Assembly: GCA_947040495.1 (NCBI GenBank)
Contig: CAMRBQ010000002.1
Location: 37,120-101,119 of the forward strand
Source of the DNA: an uncultured Spirochaetia bacterium
GTDB lineage: Bacteria; Spirochaetota; Brachyspiria; Brachyspirales; Brachyspiraceae
Direction: 5' to 3'
DNA length: 64,000 nucleotides
Part shown: positions 29,405 through 38,226 of the stretch, piece after piece
How the letters are laid out: each line of letters opens with the position of its first letter
Numbering within the stretch: the stretch's first letter is position 1
The notes under the pieces: model-generated
What the model was told of the DNA's origin: nothing
What the model saw: only the letters and a program-made list of their open reading frames with translations
Databases searched by the model: none
Position numbers and translations under genes: made by a program

Positions 29405-30811
29405 CTATTTAGTATCCGATTCTTGTTTTGACAATTTCCAAACTCCAAAACCAGTAAATGCAAATAGTATAGCAATAATTGGGCTTAGAATGCTTAGAAA
29501 TGTGTATGGGATATAGCTAGCATCGACACTTAATACGCCTTGAAGATATAAGGATGCGCCTCCCCATGGGATAAGCACATTACCTAATGTTATAGTATCA
29601 CCTAATGTTCTTGATAATACTTTTGGATCAACATTTAGTTTTTTATAGGCAGGTGTTAATGTTTTTCCTATCATAACAATACCAAACATCATTGTAGGGG
29701 CGATTAATTGTGCTATATACCCTGAGAATACAGACAAAGTAATCAATTGGCTCGATTTTTTCACAACTTTTAATAATGATTCTAGTATTGTGCTTAATAC
29801 TTGAGATTTTGTAAGTACACCACCCATGGCAGTAGCTGCAAATATCATTATTATAGTAGAAGCCATCATGTTCATTCCACCACGTGATAGTATTTTATCT
29901 ATCATCGCAACACCTGTATTAGATGTATAACCTTTAGTGGCTGCTGAAAATATAGCACCAAGATCGACGCCTTGCATAAATATCGCAAATATGGCACTTA
30001 TAACAACGCCAGAGCCCAAAGCTAAAAGAGAAGGGACTTTGAATATTGATAGTACAATAATTATAATTGGCGGCAAAAATGCTAGAAGTGAAATATTAAA
30101 GTTTGCATCTAATGTTGTTGTAATTAGGGTTATATTTGCTATGTCTAATGTCCCAGATGCATATTGTAATCCTAATACTGTATATATTATAAATGTTATT
30201 ATAGCAGCTGGTATAGATGTATATATTGTAGATTTGACATGGTCAAAAATATTTACATCACACATAGATGCTGCTGCAACCGATGTATCTGATAGTGGGG
30301 AAATTTTATCGCCCAAAAAAGCACCCGATGCTATAGCTCCGACTGTAATAGGTGTTGGAATACCAAGCCCTTGACCGACACCAAATAAGGCAAGCCCTAC
30401 TGTTGCTATCGAACCAAAAGAAGTACCTGTAGCAAGTGACACGATAGAGCATAAAATAAAAGTAAATGGAAGGAAAATACCCGGGCTTATTACTTGAAGT
30501 CCATAATATATTATCGAAGGAACAGTACCCCCAATAATCCATATTCCAACTAACATACCAGCGAGTAGTAATATACAAAAACATATAAGAGCATTATTAA
30601 CACCAGATATTATACCGCTCTGTATATCAGACCAGCTATATCTTAGATAAAAAGCAAATATAATAGATACAGCAACACCAAGCATAAGTGGCATTTCCAT
30701 TCCTGCTTTGAGTCTATAGGTTGCTGATATTGCTATGATGATAAAAAAGAAACATATTAATGCTTCAAATAATTTAGGCTTTCGTCCCTGCTTTTTTTTA
30801 GTATCTTCCAT
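29405..30811 (-). CDS. nhaC: NhaC-family Na+/H+ antiporter
   Basis: 468 residues with 11-12 membrane helices. NhaC proteins exchange Na+ for H+ (some relatives exchange malate/lactate or amino-acid products). Family segments are LVGIWIIGGTVPSIIYYGLQ, SLATGTSFGSIATVGLAL and the conserved acidic loop GAFLGDKISPLSDTSVAAAS with the Asp residues of the ion path. The start is 37 bases after the flavoprotein gene, so it is probably the third gene of that operon. It could extrude Na+ brought in by the NSS symporter; that link is an inference. Confidence 0.85.
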   Translation of the reverse strand: MEDTKKKQGRKPKLFEALICFFFIIIAISATYRLKAGMEMPLMLGVAVSIIFAFYLRYSWSDIQSGIISGVNNALICFCILLLAGMLVGIWIIGGTVPSIIYYGLQVISPGIFLPFTFILCSIVSLATGTSFGSIATVGLALFGVGQGLGIPTPITVGAIASGAFLGDKISPLSDTSVAAASMCDVNIFDHVKSTIYTSIPAAIITFIIYTVLGLQYASGTLDIANITLITTTLDANFNISLLAFLPPIIIIVLSIFKVPSLLALGSGVVISAIFAIFMQGVDLGAIFSAATKGYTSNTGVAMIDKILSRGGMNMMASTIIMIFAATAMGGVLTKSQVLSTILESLLKVVKKSSQLITLSVFSGYIAQLIAPTMMFGIVMIGKTLTPAYKKLNVDPKVLSRTLGDTITLGNVLIPWGGASLYLQGVLSVDASYIPYTFLSILSPIIAILFAFTGFGVWKLSKQESDTK

Positions 30812-30848
30812 TGAATAATCTCCCTTTAATTTTTATCTCTATAATTGT

Positions 30849-32768
30849 TTATTTCCTAAGGAAAAGCGGCTGTGTAGAATTTCGATCACATCTCATACAT
30901 CTAGTTGCTTCATATGATGCATCCTCTTTTGTGTATGTGTGAACTACCTCATCAAAATCGCCTTTTATATTATTTATTTCTCTAATACTTTCATCTTTTA
31001 ATTGATAATCCCAAGACTTGATTGATAAAGGTTCATCAGGTATATCTATTTCATCACCGAGATATAAACCAGTGCCACCTAATGATTTATCAATTTTTAT
31101 AGCAACTTTTTTTGCATCGCTAATAGCAGCAATAGCAGTAGATGCCCTTATAACATCACCGATAGCATATACATTTTTTTCGATATTTAAAAATTCTTTT
31201 ATATTTTGATTGCCTATAAAGCCTAAATCTGCATATTGTCCTACTGCTAATATTATAGTATCTGCCTCTATAGTTTTTATTTCATTTTTAGATAAAATTG
31301 GAGAGAACTTGCCGTCTAAGTCAAATACAGACAAACATTTTGAAAATTGTATAGTAAGTTTGTCATCGCCTTTAATATTATCTAATCCATGGCCACTTAG
31401 AAAATTAATATTTTCAGATTTGGCAAGTTTTTTTTCTTCGAGGCTCGCAGGCATTTGCTCAAATTCTTCAAGGCTTACAACAGTAACATTTTCTGTATCA
31501 TCAAGTCTTATAGCAGTCCTTGCACTATCCATAGCAACATCACCACCACCTATTACAATCACTCTTTTACCAATATTTACTTTATTATTTTGTTTAATAT
31601 TACTCAAAAAATCTAATGCTGTAAAAACATTTTTATTTGAAGAAATACTATCTATTGTCCTGCCAATATTTGCACCAACAGCTATGACAACAGCATCAGA
31701 GTTTTTCTTTAATTCATCAAAACTAATATCTTTGCCAACTTCAGTATTATAATGAATATTTACGCCTAGTTTTGTTATTAGATTTACCTCTTCCATAATA
31801 TCACTCATCTCTAAGCGATAAGAAGGGATATAATGACTTAGCACACCACCAGATTTTGAAGACTTTTCATATAATTCTATTTGATAGCCCGTTCTCTGTA
31901 GGAAGTAGGCGATGCTTAATCCCGCAGGCCCTGCTCCAATAATAGATATTTTTTTGCCATTACTCTTGGCTTTATCTTCCTCAAAATTTTTGTTTTCCAA
32001 AGCATTGATACAAACATATCTTTGAAGTGCTCTTACACCAACATTTTCTTCTATCTCTTTTCGTCTGCATCTATCCTCACAAGGGCGGGCACATACTTTG
32101 CCACATATCAGAGATAATGGGTTTGATTTACGCATAAGGGCATAGCCACTTTTATAATCATTTTTTTTCATCAAAGAAACATAACCCGGTATATGAATTT
32201 CTGCAGGGCAGGCATTTATACATTGTGCTAATAGAAGTGTACGACATATACCTGTGCTACATTTTTTTTCTTCTACATGCTCTATAAATGTATCTTTAAA
32301 TTTATTTATTAGGGATAATATTATAATCTTTGCTCTATCCAAAACTATAATATTATCAAAATTATTTAAAACATTTTCATATTCATTAAATTGGCTGATA
32401 GAAGATTTACCTTGTACTATATTTTCAATCCATTCATTAAAATTATATATGCTTTTAGTTTTCAGTTTCATTTCTCTAATTAAAAATCTAGATAAAAACC
32501 TAACATAATCGACAGGACAAAAAAGCTCGTCAATATAAAAAATATAGTTTTTAGATAGTTCATCTAGCATATTTTCTATTTTTGTATCCATTTTGCTGCC
32601 GAAAACTATATTGCCAAAAACGCCACCAACTTGTACGCCTATTATTTTTCTATTTAATACAACTTGTATATTATTTTCTCTTATGATATCTATAGGTGTT
32701 AGTTGAGTATCTATATCAAGCTCGCCTATCAAGCTTAAATTTCCCATAATATTAAATTTGCTAATCAT
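30849..32768 (-). CDS. Fe-S/FAD NAD(P)H oxidoreductase (GltD/NfnB type) with N-terminal SLBB-like part
   Basis: 639 residues. The C-terminal 460 residues are a glutamate-synthase small-subunit-like module: a Cys-rich double cluster region (CINACPAEIHIPGY, then CGKVCARPCEDRCRRKEIE), FAD-binding IGAGPAGLSIAYFLQRTG, NAD(P)-binding VIVIGGGDVAMDSARTA and the FAD-closing YAIGDVIRASTAI motif, plus an extra C-terminal CMRCDR. The first 150 residues are unlike GltD: ...VQVGGVFGNIVFGS resembles an SLBB/NuoF segment, and ...KKCSTGICRTL supplies further cysteines. This arrangement resembles electron-bifurcating or NADH:acceptor oxidoreductase modules. It lies 9 bases after the corrinoid Fe-S protein gene and is a candidate electron donor for it. 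Confidence 0.8.
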   Translation of the reverse strand: MISKFNIMGNLSLIGELDIDTQLTPIDIIRENNIQVVLNRKIIGVQVGGVFGNIVFGSKMDTKIENMLDELSKNYIFYIDELFCPVDYVRFLSRFLIREMKLKTKSIYNFNEWIENIVQGKSSISQFNEYENVLNNFDNIIVLDRAKIIILSLINKFKDTFIEHVEEKKCSTGICRTLLLAQCINACPAEIHIPGYVSLMKKNDYKSGYALMRKSNPLSLICGKVCARPCEDRCRRKEIEENVGVRALQRYVCINALENKNFEEDKAKSNGKKISIIGAGPAGLSIAYFLQRTGYQIELYEKSSKSGGVLSHYIPSYRLEMSDIMEEVNLITKLGVNIHYNTEVGKDISFDELKKNSDAVVIAVGANIGRTIDSISSNKNVFTALDFLSNIKQNNKVNIGKRVIVIGGGDVAMDSARTAIRLDDTENVTVVSLEEFEQMPASLEEKKLAKSENINFLSGHGLDNIKGDDKLTIQFSKCLSVFDLDGKFSPILSKNEIKTIEADTIILAVGQYADLGFIGNQNIKEFLNIEKNVYAIGDVIRASTAIAAISDAKKVAIKIDKSLGGTGLYLGDEIDIPDEPLSIKSWDYQLKDESIREINNIKGDFDEVVHTYTKEDASYEATRCMRCDRNSTQPLFLRK

Positions 32769-32777
32769 CTGTTATCC

Positions 32778-33953
32778 TTATGTATTTTCAAAATATCTTT
32801 TATCATCTACAAAATCATCACGTACAAGATTATACTGATAGTACATCGGTAATGATTTTTTTACAGTTTCATATCCTATCATGCTTATAGGGCAAACACG
32901 TATGCATTGAACACATTCATGTCGCATCGCCATAGAGTTAAAGCATTTGATATGGTCTGTCGCGCGCCTCATAGTTCCCATATAGCGTTTTTCATCTTTT
33001 GGGATAGCATTTTCAGGGCATGACTTTTGGCACATTCTACATCTAGAACAAAACTCTTCTATATTAAAATCTTTTGGTTTGTCTAATTCTATTTCTGCAT
33101 CGATTAAAATAGATGTATATTTGAGTCTAGTCCCAACCTCGGGTGTATGACATATTCCATAAGTTGTAAAATTACCCATTCCAGCATTGACCGCATGTAT
33201 AGGGTATTTTATAAAACCTTCCCAACAGCGAGCCCTACAGTCATAGCCTTGACCACGGATAAAATCAGCAACTTGATTAACATATTTGGCACAATGAGAA
33301 TATCCATAATATGCAGCTGTTGCATGCTTAGGCTCGGGGTATCTTTGCATAACCTCTTTTGGTATCTCATAACCAAGTATAATCATTGTATCAAAAGCTA
33401 TTTCATCATCTGTTTCTGCTGATATAAATCTTCTATCTACTTTTGTAACGCCTATACTTACAAATCCAAATTCTTTAGCTAGTTTTATAATATCTTGTTT
33501 TAATTTTTTTAAATCTTTGTTTTTATTCTCACTAGGCTTTGGAACTTCATTTGTTGTAGCTTCACGCCTTATTCTTTCAAATGATGTATGTAGATGATGT
33601 TTATATTCTGCTACATCGTCAATATAATCATCCATCATTGTGCCAAAAAAATTAGGTCTATTTTTATTATTGAATGCGGGTGGGTCTGACGGTAGCGGCA
33701 GATTTTTTACAAGTAGATTAAATTCGTCTAAGTCTATAAAATTAATGTATGGATTATTATCGGTAATATTACCACCATAATTATTGAGATACTTAAACAT
33801 ACCATTAGAATAACTCCAACGTTGTATTCTAACATCATCTTTTGTATTTTTATACATATCTGAAACATGCTCTTTCCATCTTTTTACAACATCGAGATAT
33901 GTCTCTTTATTATCTTCCTTGTAGTTATGATATGATTTTACGTCTTTGGACAT
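32778..33953 (-). CDS. Corrinoid Fe-S protein related to reductive dehalogenases / QueG
   Basis: 391 residues, no Tat signal, so cytoplasmic. The C-terminal half has an RdhA/QueG-like order: a YYGYSHCAKYVNQVADFIRG helix, a corrinoid-site-like stretch AGMGNFTTYGICHTPEVGTR (residues 257-276; QueG/RdhA read AGLGxxGxxGxLITPxxGxR), then two cluster motifs CSRCRMCQKSCPENAIP (302-318) and C337 with CVQCIRVCPISM (347-358). These match the Cys patterns of RdhA proteins. Residues 1-140 have no recognised match. It could be a B12-dependent reductase of unknown substrate, a dehalogenase being only one option. The flavoprotein and NhaC genes follow in one operon. A good promoter lies at 33995-34023. Confidence 0.7.
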   Translation of the reverse strand: MSKDVKSYHNYKEDNKETYLDVVKRWKEHVSDMYKNTKDDVRIQRWSYSNGMFKYLNNYGGNITDNNPYINFIDLDEFNLLVKNLPLPSDPPAFNNKNRPNFFGTMMDDYIDDVAEYKHHLHTSFERIRREATTNEVPKPSENKNKDLKKLKQDIIKLAKEFGFVSIGVTKVDRRFISAETDDEIAFDTMIILGYEIPKEVMQRYPEPKHATAAYYGYSHCAKYVNQVADFIRGQGYDCRARCWEGFIKYPIHAVNAGMGNFTTYGICHTPEVGTRLKYTSILIDAEIELDKPKDFNIEEFCSRCRMCQKSCPENAIPKDEKRYMGTMRRATDHIKCFNSMAMRHECVQCIRVCPISMIGYETVKKSLPMYYQYNLVRDDFVDDKRYFENT

Positions 33954-33994
33954 AAAAGCTCCTTTATATGTGATAAGAAAAACTTATACTGGGT

Positions 33995-34023
33995 AGTATT
34001 GCATACATATATATCTATGTCAA
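33995..34023 (-). promoter_or_regulatory. Promoter of the corrinoid protein operon
   Basis: On the minus strand TTGACA (34023-34018), a 17-base spacer and AATACT (34000-33995), 42 bases before the start. The upstream sequence is a near-copy of that before the LRR lipoprotein gene. Confidence 0.65.
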
Positions 34024-34130
34024 TATTAAATTACAATTATTTTTAAAAAATATAATTTTTTTTAAAAATCAATTGATTATTTTTGTTTTAAAAAAAATTG
34101 AGTAAAATTACAAATTTTTTATATATTCAT
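34020..34130 (-). repeat. Duplicated AT-rich intergenic segment, copy 1
   Basis: Begins CAATATTAAATTACAATTA on the plus strand and runs through TTATTTTTGTTTT and a TTACAAATTTTTTATATAT-like end. It is a diverged copy of 35133-35225 in the same orientation. Together they flank the LRR lipoprotein gene. Confidence 0.6.
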
Positions 34131-34245
34131 ATATTTTAGATTTAACAATTTATAATTTTTGAGATAAAGAGGCGGCATTTTATTACAATTGATCTAAAAA
34201 ATGGGCATTACACTGTAATAGAGCAGGTATTTATGGGATAATTAA

Positions 34246-35076
34246 TTACTTTTTTATAATAATTTCTTTAAATGGTCCGAACGTTTTACTTTCTACCTGC
34301 CATTTTTTATCACTCCTTGCTACCCCATAAGAAGTAACAACTGTAATATTGCAAGTAGCAACATTTGAAAATGCAATAGGATGTATAACTATCTCTAAAT
34401 CAGACTTTGTCGCAAGAGTCATAGTCATTAAAGCAGAGGCAAAAGAAAATGCATTTCTTTCAATGAATGTGGCTTTAGGAAGATTAATATTCGTTAAAGC
34501 AGTTGTGTAAGAAAATGCCATAGAACCAATTGATGTTGCTTCAGGAAGATTAATATTCGTTAAAGCAGTTGTAGAAGAAAATGCCATAGAACCAATGGTT
34601 TTTGCTTTAGGAAAATCAATACTTTTTAAACCTTTGCATTTTCTAAATGCAGCATTACCAATAGTTTCAGCTTGAGGGGCATTCACAGAAATGATGCTTT
34701 GATTTTCGTTAGGGTACTCAGTAAAAAAAGCACCATTAGGTATTGCTGTTATATTTGGAAATACAAGTGTAATTGTATTATTTGTTGCCTCATTTAGAAG
34801 ATCTCTTAATTTGGAAAAGTTTTTTGTTGTTGCTGTGTTTCCCGAGTCTGTAATTATCCAAGTCTGTACATGAGGTGGGACATCGGGAACTGAGTTAAGA
34901 GCAAATGATATAGAAGATGTTATTGGTGGGAGTTTATCAGGCGTTTCTACAGATGGTTCAGTAGGTCGTATGATATTCTTAGATTTATCATTAAAACAAC
35001 CTAATATTAACAAAAGCATAGAGAGAGTGAATGTTATTAATTTAAGTTTACTCCAAAAAATTATACTTTTATACAT
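34246..35076 (-). CDS. Lipoprotein with BspA/TpLRR-type leucine-rich repeats
   Basis: 276 residues. The signal peptide ends in LLILGC, so it is a lipoprotein. A Pro/Thr-rich linker (about residues 28-50) precedes a LRR_5 array, in which 22-residue units follow the pattern SIGSMAFSYTTALTNINLPKAT. At DNA level the units are nearly identical over 66 bp (34477, 34543, 34609), a sign of recent repeat expansion. Such proteins are surface adhesins in Treponema and Tannerella. The start with AAGGGG seven bases upstream was preferred to an ATG 60 bases further 5'. Flanking duplicated intergenic DNA suggests it arrived or was duplicated as a cassette. Its role in adhesion is inferred from family. Confidence 0.8.
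   Translation of the reverse strand: MYKSIIFWSKLKLITFTLSMLLLILGCFNDKSKNIIRPTEPSVETPDKLPPITSSISFALNSVPDVPPHVQTWIITDSGNTATTKNFSKLRDLLNEATNNTITLVFPNITAIPNGAFFTEYPNENQSIISVNAPQAETIGNAAFRKCKGLKSIDFPKAKTIGSMAFSSTTALTNINLPEATSIGSMAFSYTTALTNINLPKATFIERNAFSFASALMTMTLATKSDLEIVIHPIAFSNVATCNITVVTSYGVARSDKKWQVESKTFGPFKEIIIKK
34477..34612. repeat. 66-bp tandem repeats coding LRR units
   Basis: AGGAAGATTAATATTCG-containing units recur at 34477 and 34543, and a diverged one at 34609, exactly 66 bases apart, each coding a 22-residue LRR. Copy-number change here would alter repeat number without a frameshift. Confidence 0.8.
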
Positions 35077-35108
35077 AATACAACCCCTTATATATATATA
35101 TATTTTAG

Positions 35109-35136
35109 ATTGTATATATTTGTTTTCATATGTCAA
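35109..35136 (-). promoter_or_regulatory. Promoter of the LRR lipoprotein gene
   Basis: On the minus strand TTGACA, a 16-base spacer and TACAAT, about 33 bases before the start codon. Confidence 0.65.
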
Positions 35137-35225
35137 TATTAAATTATAATTATTTGTAAAAATACAGGGTTATTTTTGTTTTTATAAAATTTAAGTAAAG
35201 ATACAAATTTTTTTATATATTTTTA
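35133..35225 (-). repeat. Duplicated AT-rich intergenic segment, copy 2
   Basis: The second copy of 34020-34130, sharing CAATATTAAATTA, TTATTTTTGTTTTTAT and ATACAAATTTTTTTATAT stretches. It extends into the 3' end of glgA. Confidence 0.6.
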
Positions 35226-36697
35226 TATATTTTTATATATTCATCAGCTGTTTTTGACATGGAAAAATTGCTTACCATGCCATTTTCTATAATTTTATTC
35301 CATATTGGTTTATCATGATAGATAGATAAAGCTTCTTCTATTGTTTGTATAAAAATATCACCGCTATACTCTTTGAAAGTGAATCCATTTGCTTTTTCAA
35401 GTGATTTTTCCCCTTTGTATGGTATAACAGTATCACGCAATCCACCAACTTCATATACAATTGGGACTGTACCATATATCATACTGTACATTTGATTTAA
35501 ACCACATGGCTCAAATCTACTGGGCATTAAAAATACATCTGAAGATGCAGTGAGTAAATGAGATAATCGCTCATCAAATTTAAATATAACTTTTATATTT
35601 TTAGTTCTTTTGGCTCTATTCAAAAGTTTATTGGCGATTATATCTGCATCGCCTGCCTTTGTGAATAAAAATATGAAAAGAGCATCTTCTATAGTAGATA
35701 ATTCAAAAAACATTTCATCTATTAAGTCTATACCTTTTTGTATATCAAAGCGTGCTATCATTGATACAAGAGCCTTGTTTTTTATAAATGATTTGTCAAA
35801 GCCAAGCTCTTCGCATATATTATTTTTGATAGATTGTTTTTTAGCGACTGTTTTATATGTATATGTATTTTCACCCAAATATTTATCTTCATCGGGTCTC
35901 CAGTCATCACCATGCACTCCATTAAGCACACCAGTAAATTTCTTTTTATCCGAAATATTTTTTAGTATATTTTCAAGACCAAAACCAAATTGAGCTGTTT
36001 GTACTTCTTTGGCATAGTTTTTACTTACAGTAGTTACATGGTCAGAACAGATGATTGCACTTTTTAATAGGCAAATATTACCATAAAATTCAAACATATT
36101 TTGATTAAAATAATCCCAACTAATGCCAAATATATTAAAATATTTTGAATTAAATATCCCTTGAAATGCTATATTATGTATGCTAAATATTACTTTTATT
36201 TTATCAAATGGCACCATCGATTTATAATATTCTTTTATATAAAATGCGACCAAAGCAACATGCCAATCATGTAGATGAACTATTTCAGATTTATAATTTT
36301 CATATTCATATAGATATTGTATAAGTTCAATAGAACATTTTGAAAAGAATGTGAAGCGATGTATATTATCATCATAATCTTTACCATTTTCCATATACAT
36401 GCTATCTCTATCAAAAAAGTTATCATTTGCTACAAAGTATACTGTTATATTTTTATTATGAGGATGTTCTATGGAATAAATATCGCCTTCTACATATATA
36501 CCGGCAAGAAATGTTTTTACTGATGTAAGTTTTTTTACTTTTTTTATATATTGAGCACTTATTGTATATGCGGGAACAATAATCCTTACATCATTGCCTT
36601 TAGCAGCAATTTCGAGAGATAGTCCACCGACTACATCTGCAAGACCACCAGTCTTTGAAAAAGGTGTGGCTTCAGCAGATATCATAATGATATTCAT
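35213..36697 (-). CDS. glgA: Glycogen (starch) synthase
   Basis: 494 residues, GT5 type, which transfers glucose from ADP-glucose to growing glucan. The N-terminal SKTGGLADVVGGLSLEIA contains the KxGGL ADP-glucose motif. The C-terminal nucleotide-sugar domain has MPSRFEPCGLNQMYSMIYGTVPIVYEVGGLRDTV, the conserved E-x7-E region (here FEPCGLNQMY). It ends about 135 bases before the lipoprotein gene and lies just after the GalT-like gene in the same operon. Glycogen storage would pair with GlgP at 46 kb. Confidence 0.93.
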   Translation of the reverse strand: MNIIMISAEATPFSKTGGLADVVGGLSLEIAAKGNDVRIIVPAYTISAQYIKKVKKLTSVKTFLAGIYVEGDIYSIEHPHNKNITVYFVANDNFFDRDSMYMENGKDYDDNIHRFTFFSKCSIELIQYLYEYENYKSEIVHLHDWHVALVAFYIKEYYKSMVPFDKIKVIFSIHNIAFQGIFNSKYFNIFGISWDYFNQNMFEFYGNICLLKSAIICSDHVTTVSKNYAKEVQTAQFGFGLENILKNISDKKKFTGVLNGVHGDDWRPDEDKYLGENTYTYKTVAKKQSIKNNICEELGFDKSFIKNKALVSMIARFDIQKGIDLIDEMFFELSTIEDALFIFLFTKAGDADIIANKLLNRAKRTKNIKVIFKFDERLSHLLTASSDVFLMPSRFEPCGLNQMYSMIYGTVPIVYEVGGLRDTVIPYKGEKSLEKANGFTFKEYSGDIFIQTIEEALSIYHDKPIWNKIIENGMVSNFSMSKTADEYIKIYKNI

Positions 36698-36718
36698 AAA
36701 TAAATCTCCAAATATTTT

Positions 36719-37708
36719 CTATGAGCGTAAAGCTTCTGCGGCATGTTCGGGCAAAACAGAATTTATATATACACTAGAGCCTATTTCAAATCCCGCTAAT
36801 TTACTAAGCTTTGGTAATATTTCAAAATGCCAATGATATGAACTAGAGTAGCTAGCCCTTAGATGAGTTGGTAGGGTATAGAGAACATAGTTAAAAGCAG
36901 GTTCGCCTAAAACTTTATTTATTTTTGAAAACACATCCTTTACGATAGAAGCAAACATATACACATCTTCATCTTCTAATGATAAAATACTATCATTATG
37001 TTTTTTTTGAAAAATGGATATTTGGTATGGGCTTTTTGATGCAAATGGACAGAATGCAATAAACTTTTCATTCTCAGAGATAATACGTAGCCCGCTATTT
37101 TTTTCTTCTCTTATTATGGCACAATAGATACAACCCATATGGTTATTATAATATTCAAATGAACCATGTATATCTTCCATCATTTGTATAGGTATAAATG
37201 GGGTAGTTATAATCTGTGAATGTGAATGTGCTAGGCTTGCCCCAGCCTCACTACCAAAGTTTTTAAAGTACAGGCTATATTGCATCTCGCTTTTCTTTGA
37301 TAAATCATTTAATCTTTTTATAACTATATCAAATATATACTTAAAATCAGTTTCATCAGCTGTATATAGATTGAAGTTATGACTAGGGTCTTCTATAACA
37401 ACATCATGATAGCCAGTTGCAGCATGTGCTTCATATAAAATATTAGGTGGTGGCAAATCATCATGTGCCTCTTCAGACAGCACGGGGTATTTGTTTGCAA
37501 CGATGCGTGTTTTCCACAGCCCATTTTCACCGTCAATAGAAAGTATAGATTCTGTTGTTTTATCCTCATGATTCAAACAGAAAGGGCATGTTAAGGCACT
37601 GTCTTCTCTTGGCTTACCAACAGAAACATAGTCTGTAGGTTTAGCACTTCTGCTAGTTGATGTAATTACCCAACGCTTTGTTATAGGATCTTTACGAAGA
37701 TGTGGCAA
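36719..37708 (-). CDS. GalT-like hexose-1-phosphate nucleotidylyltransferase
   Basis: 329 residues, HIT superfamily, GalT branch. It exchanges a nucleotide between hexose 1-phosphate and UDP-hexose by a covalent His intermediate. CPFC at about residues 41-44 is the N-terminal zinc site. The catalytic motif is AHSHSQ (GalT usually HPHxQ), and the C-terminal YHWHFEILPKL is typical. The adjacent order response regulator-this gene-glgA suggests glycogen metabolism. In plants a related enzyme with an AHSHSQ-like motif is an ADP-glucose phosphorylase. Both galactose use and ADP-glucose turnover are possible; the substrate needs assay. Confidence 0.8.
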   Translation of the reverse strand: MPHLRKDPITKRWVITSTSRSAKPTDYVSVGKPREDSALTCPFCLNHEDKTTESILSIDGENGLWKTRIVANKYPVLSEEAHDDLPPPNILYEAHAATGYHDVVIEDPSHNFNLYTADETDFKYIFDIVIKRLNDLSKKSEMQYSLYFKNFGSEAGASLAHSHSQIITTPFIPIQMMEDIHGSFEYYNNHMGCIYCAIIREEKNSGLRIISENEKFIAFCPFASKSPYQISIFQKKHNDSILSLEDEDVYMFASIVKDVFSKINKVLGEPAFNYVLYTLPTHLRASYSSSYHWHFEILPKLSKLAGFEIGSSVYINSVLPEHAAEALRS

Positions 37709-37748
37709 AATATCACCTCGAAAGTAATTTTAAATTATATTCTAAGAC

Positions 37749-38108
37749 TTAACCAATAAGTCTTTTTATTTTTTCTTTTATTTCAGTAAGGTCGCCAGAT
37801 TTTAGTATATAACCATCAGCATTCCATACAGAAAATTCTTGTCTATATGTATCATAAGCTGTGCATATTATAATAGGTAAATCCCTAAACTTTTCACGAA
37901 CCTTAGTAAGGAATTCAATACCATCCATTTTAGGCATTTTTATATCGAGGGTTATTAGATCTATTTTTTGATTTGCTAATATATTTAAAGCTTCTTCACC
38001 AGAATCTGTAGCGACGACTTCATATCCGTCATCTTTAAATTCTTCGGCAAATAATGCTCTAATATTTTGTTCATCATCTACTACTAATATAGTTTTCTTA
38101 CTCGACAT
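37749..38108 (-). CDS. Single-domain response regulator
   Basis: 119 residues, a CheY/Spo0F-like receiver with no output domain. The acidic pair is in VVDDEQN, the phospho-acceptor Asp in LITLDIKMPKMDG, the Thr in IICTAYDT and the Lys in GYILKSGD. All key residues are present, so it should be phosphorylatable. It is the first gene of an operon with the GalT-like enzyme and glgA. A transcriptional effect of a receiver without DNA-binding domain must be indirect. The promoter contains an inverted repeat. No cognate kinase is adjacent. Confidence 0.9.
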   Translation of the reverse strand: MSSKKTILVVDDEQNIRALFAEEFKDDGYEVVATDSGEEALNILANQKIDLITLDIKMPKMDGIEFLTKVREKFRDLPIIICTAYDTYRQEFSVWNADGYILKSGDLTEIKEKIKRLIG

Positions 38109-38144
38109 GAGATAATCCTCCTAAAATATTAAAGACAATACAAT

Positions 38145-38183
38145 CCCTATGTTCAAGTATACATAGGGGCATAAAAAAGTCAA
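38145..38183 (-). promoter_or_regulatory. Promoter with inverted repeat over the -10 box
   Basis: On the minus strand TTGACT (38183-38178), a 16-base spacer and TATACT (38161-38156). CCCTATG (38145-38151) and CATAGGG (38162-38168) form a perfect inverted repeat with a 10-base centre that encloses the -10, an operator geometry. Confidence 0.6.
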
Positions 38184-38188
38184 TTAAA

Positions 38189-38218
38189 GTTTTTCCTAGT
38201 TGTACTATTTAATGCAAT
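38189..38218 (+). repeat. Short dispersed repeat, copy B
   Basis: TTTTCCTAGTTGTACTATTT and AATGCAAT match copies A (693) and C (38968). It lies 8 bases beyond the 3' end of the RadC-like gene. Confidence 0.5.
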
Positions 38219-38226
38219 CTTACATA

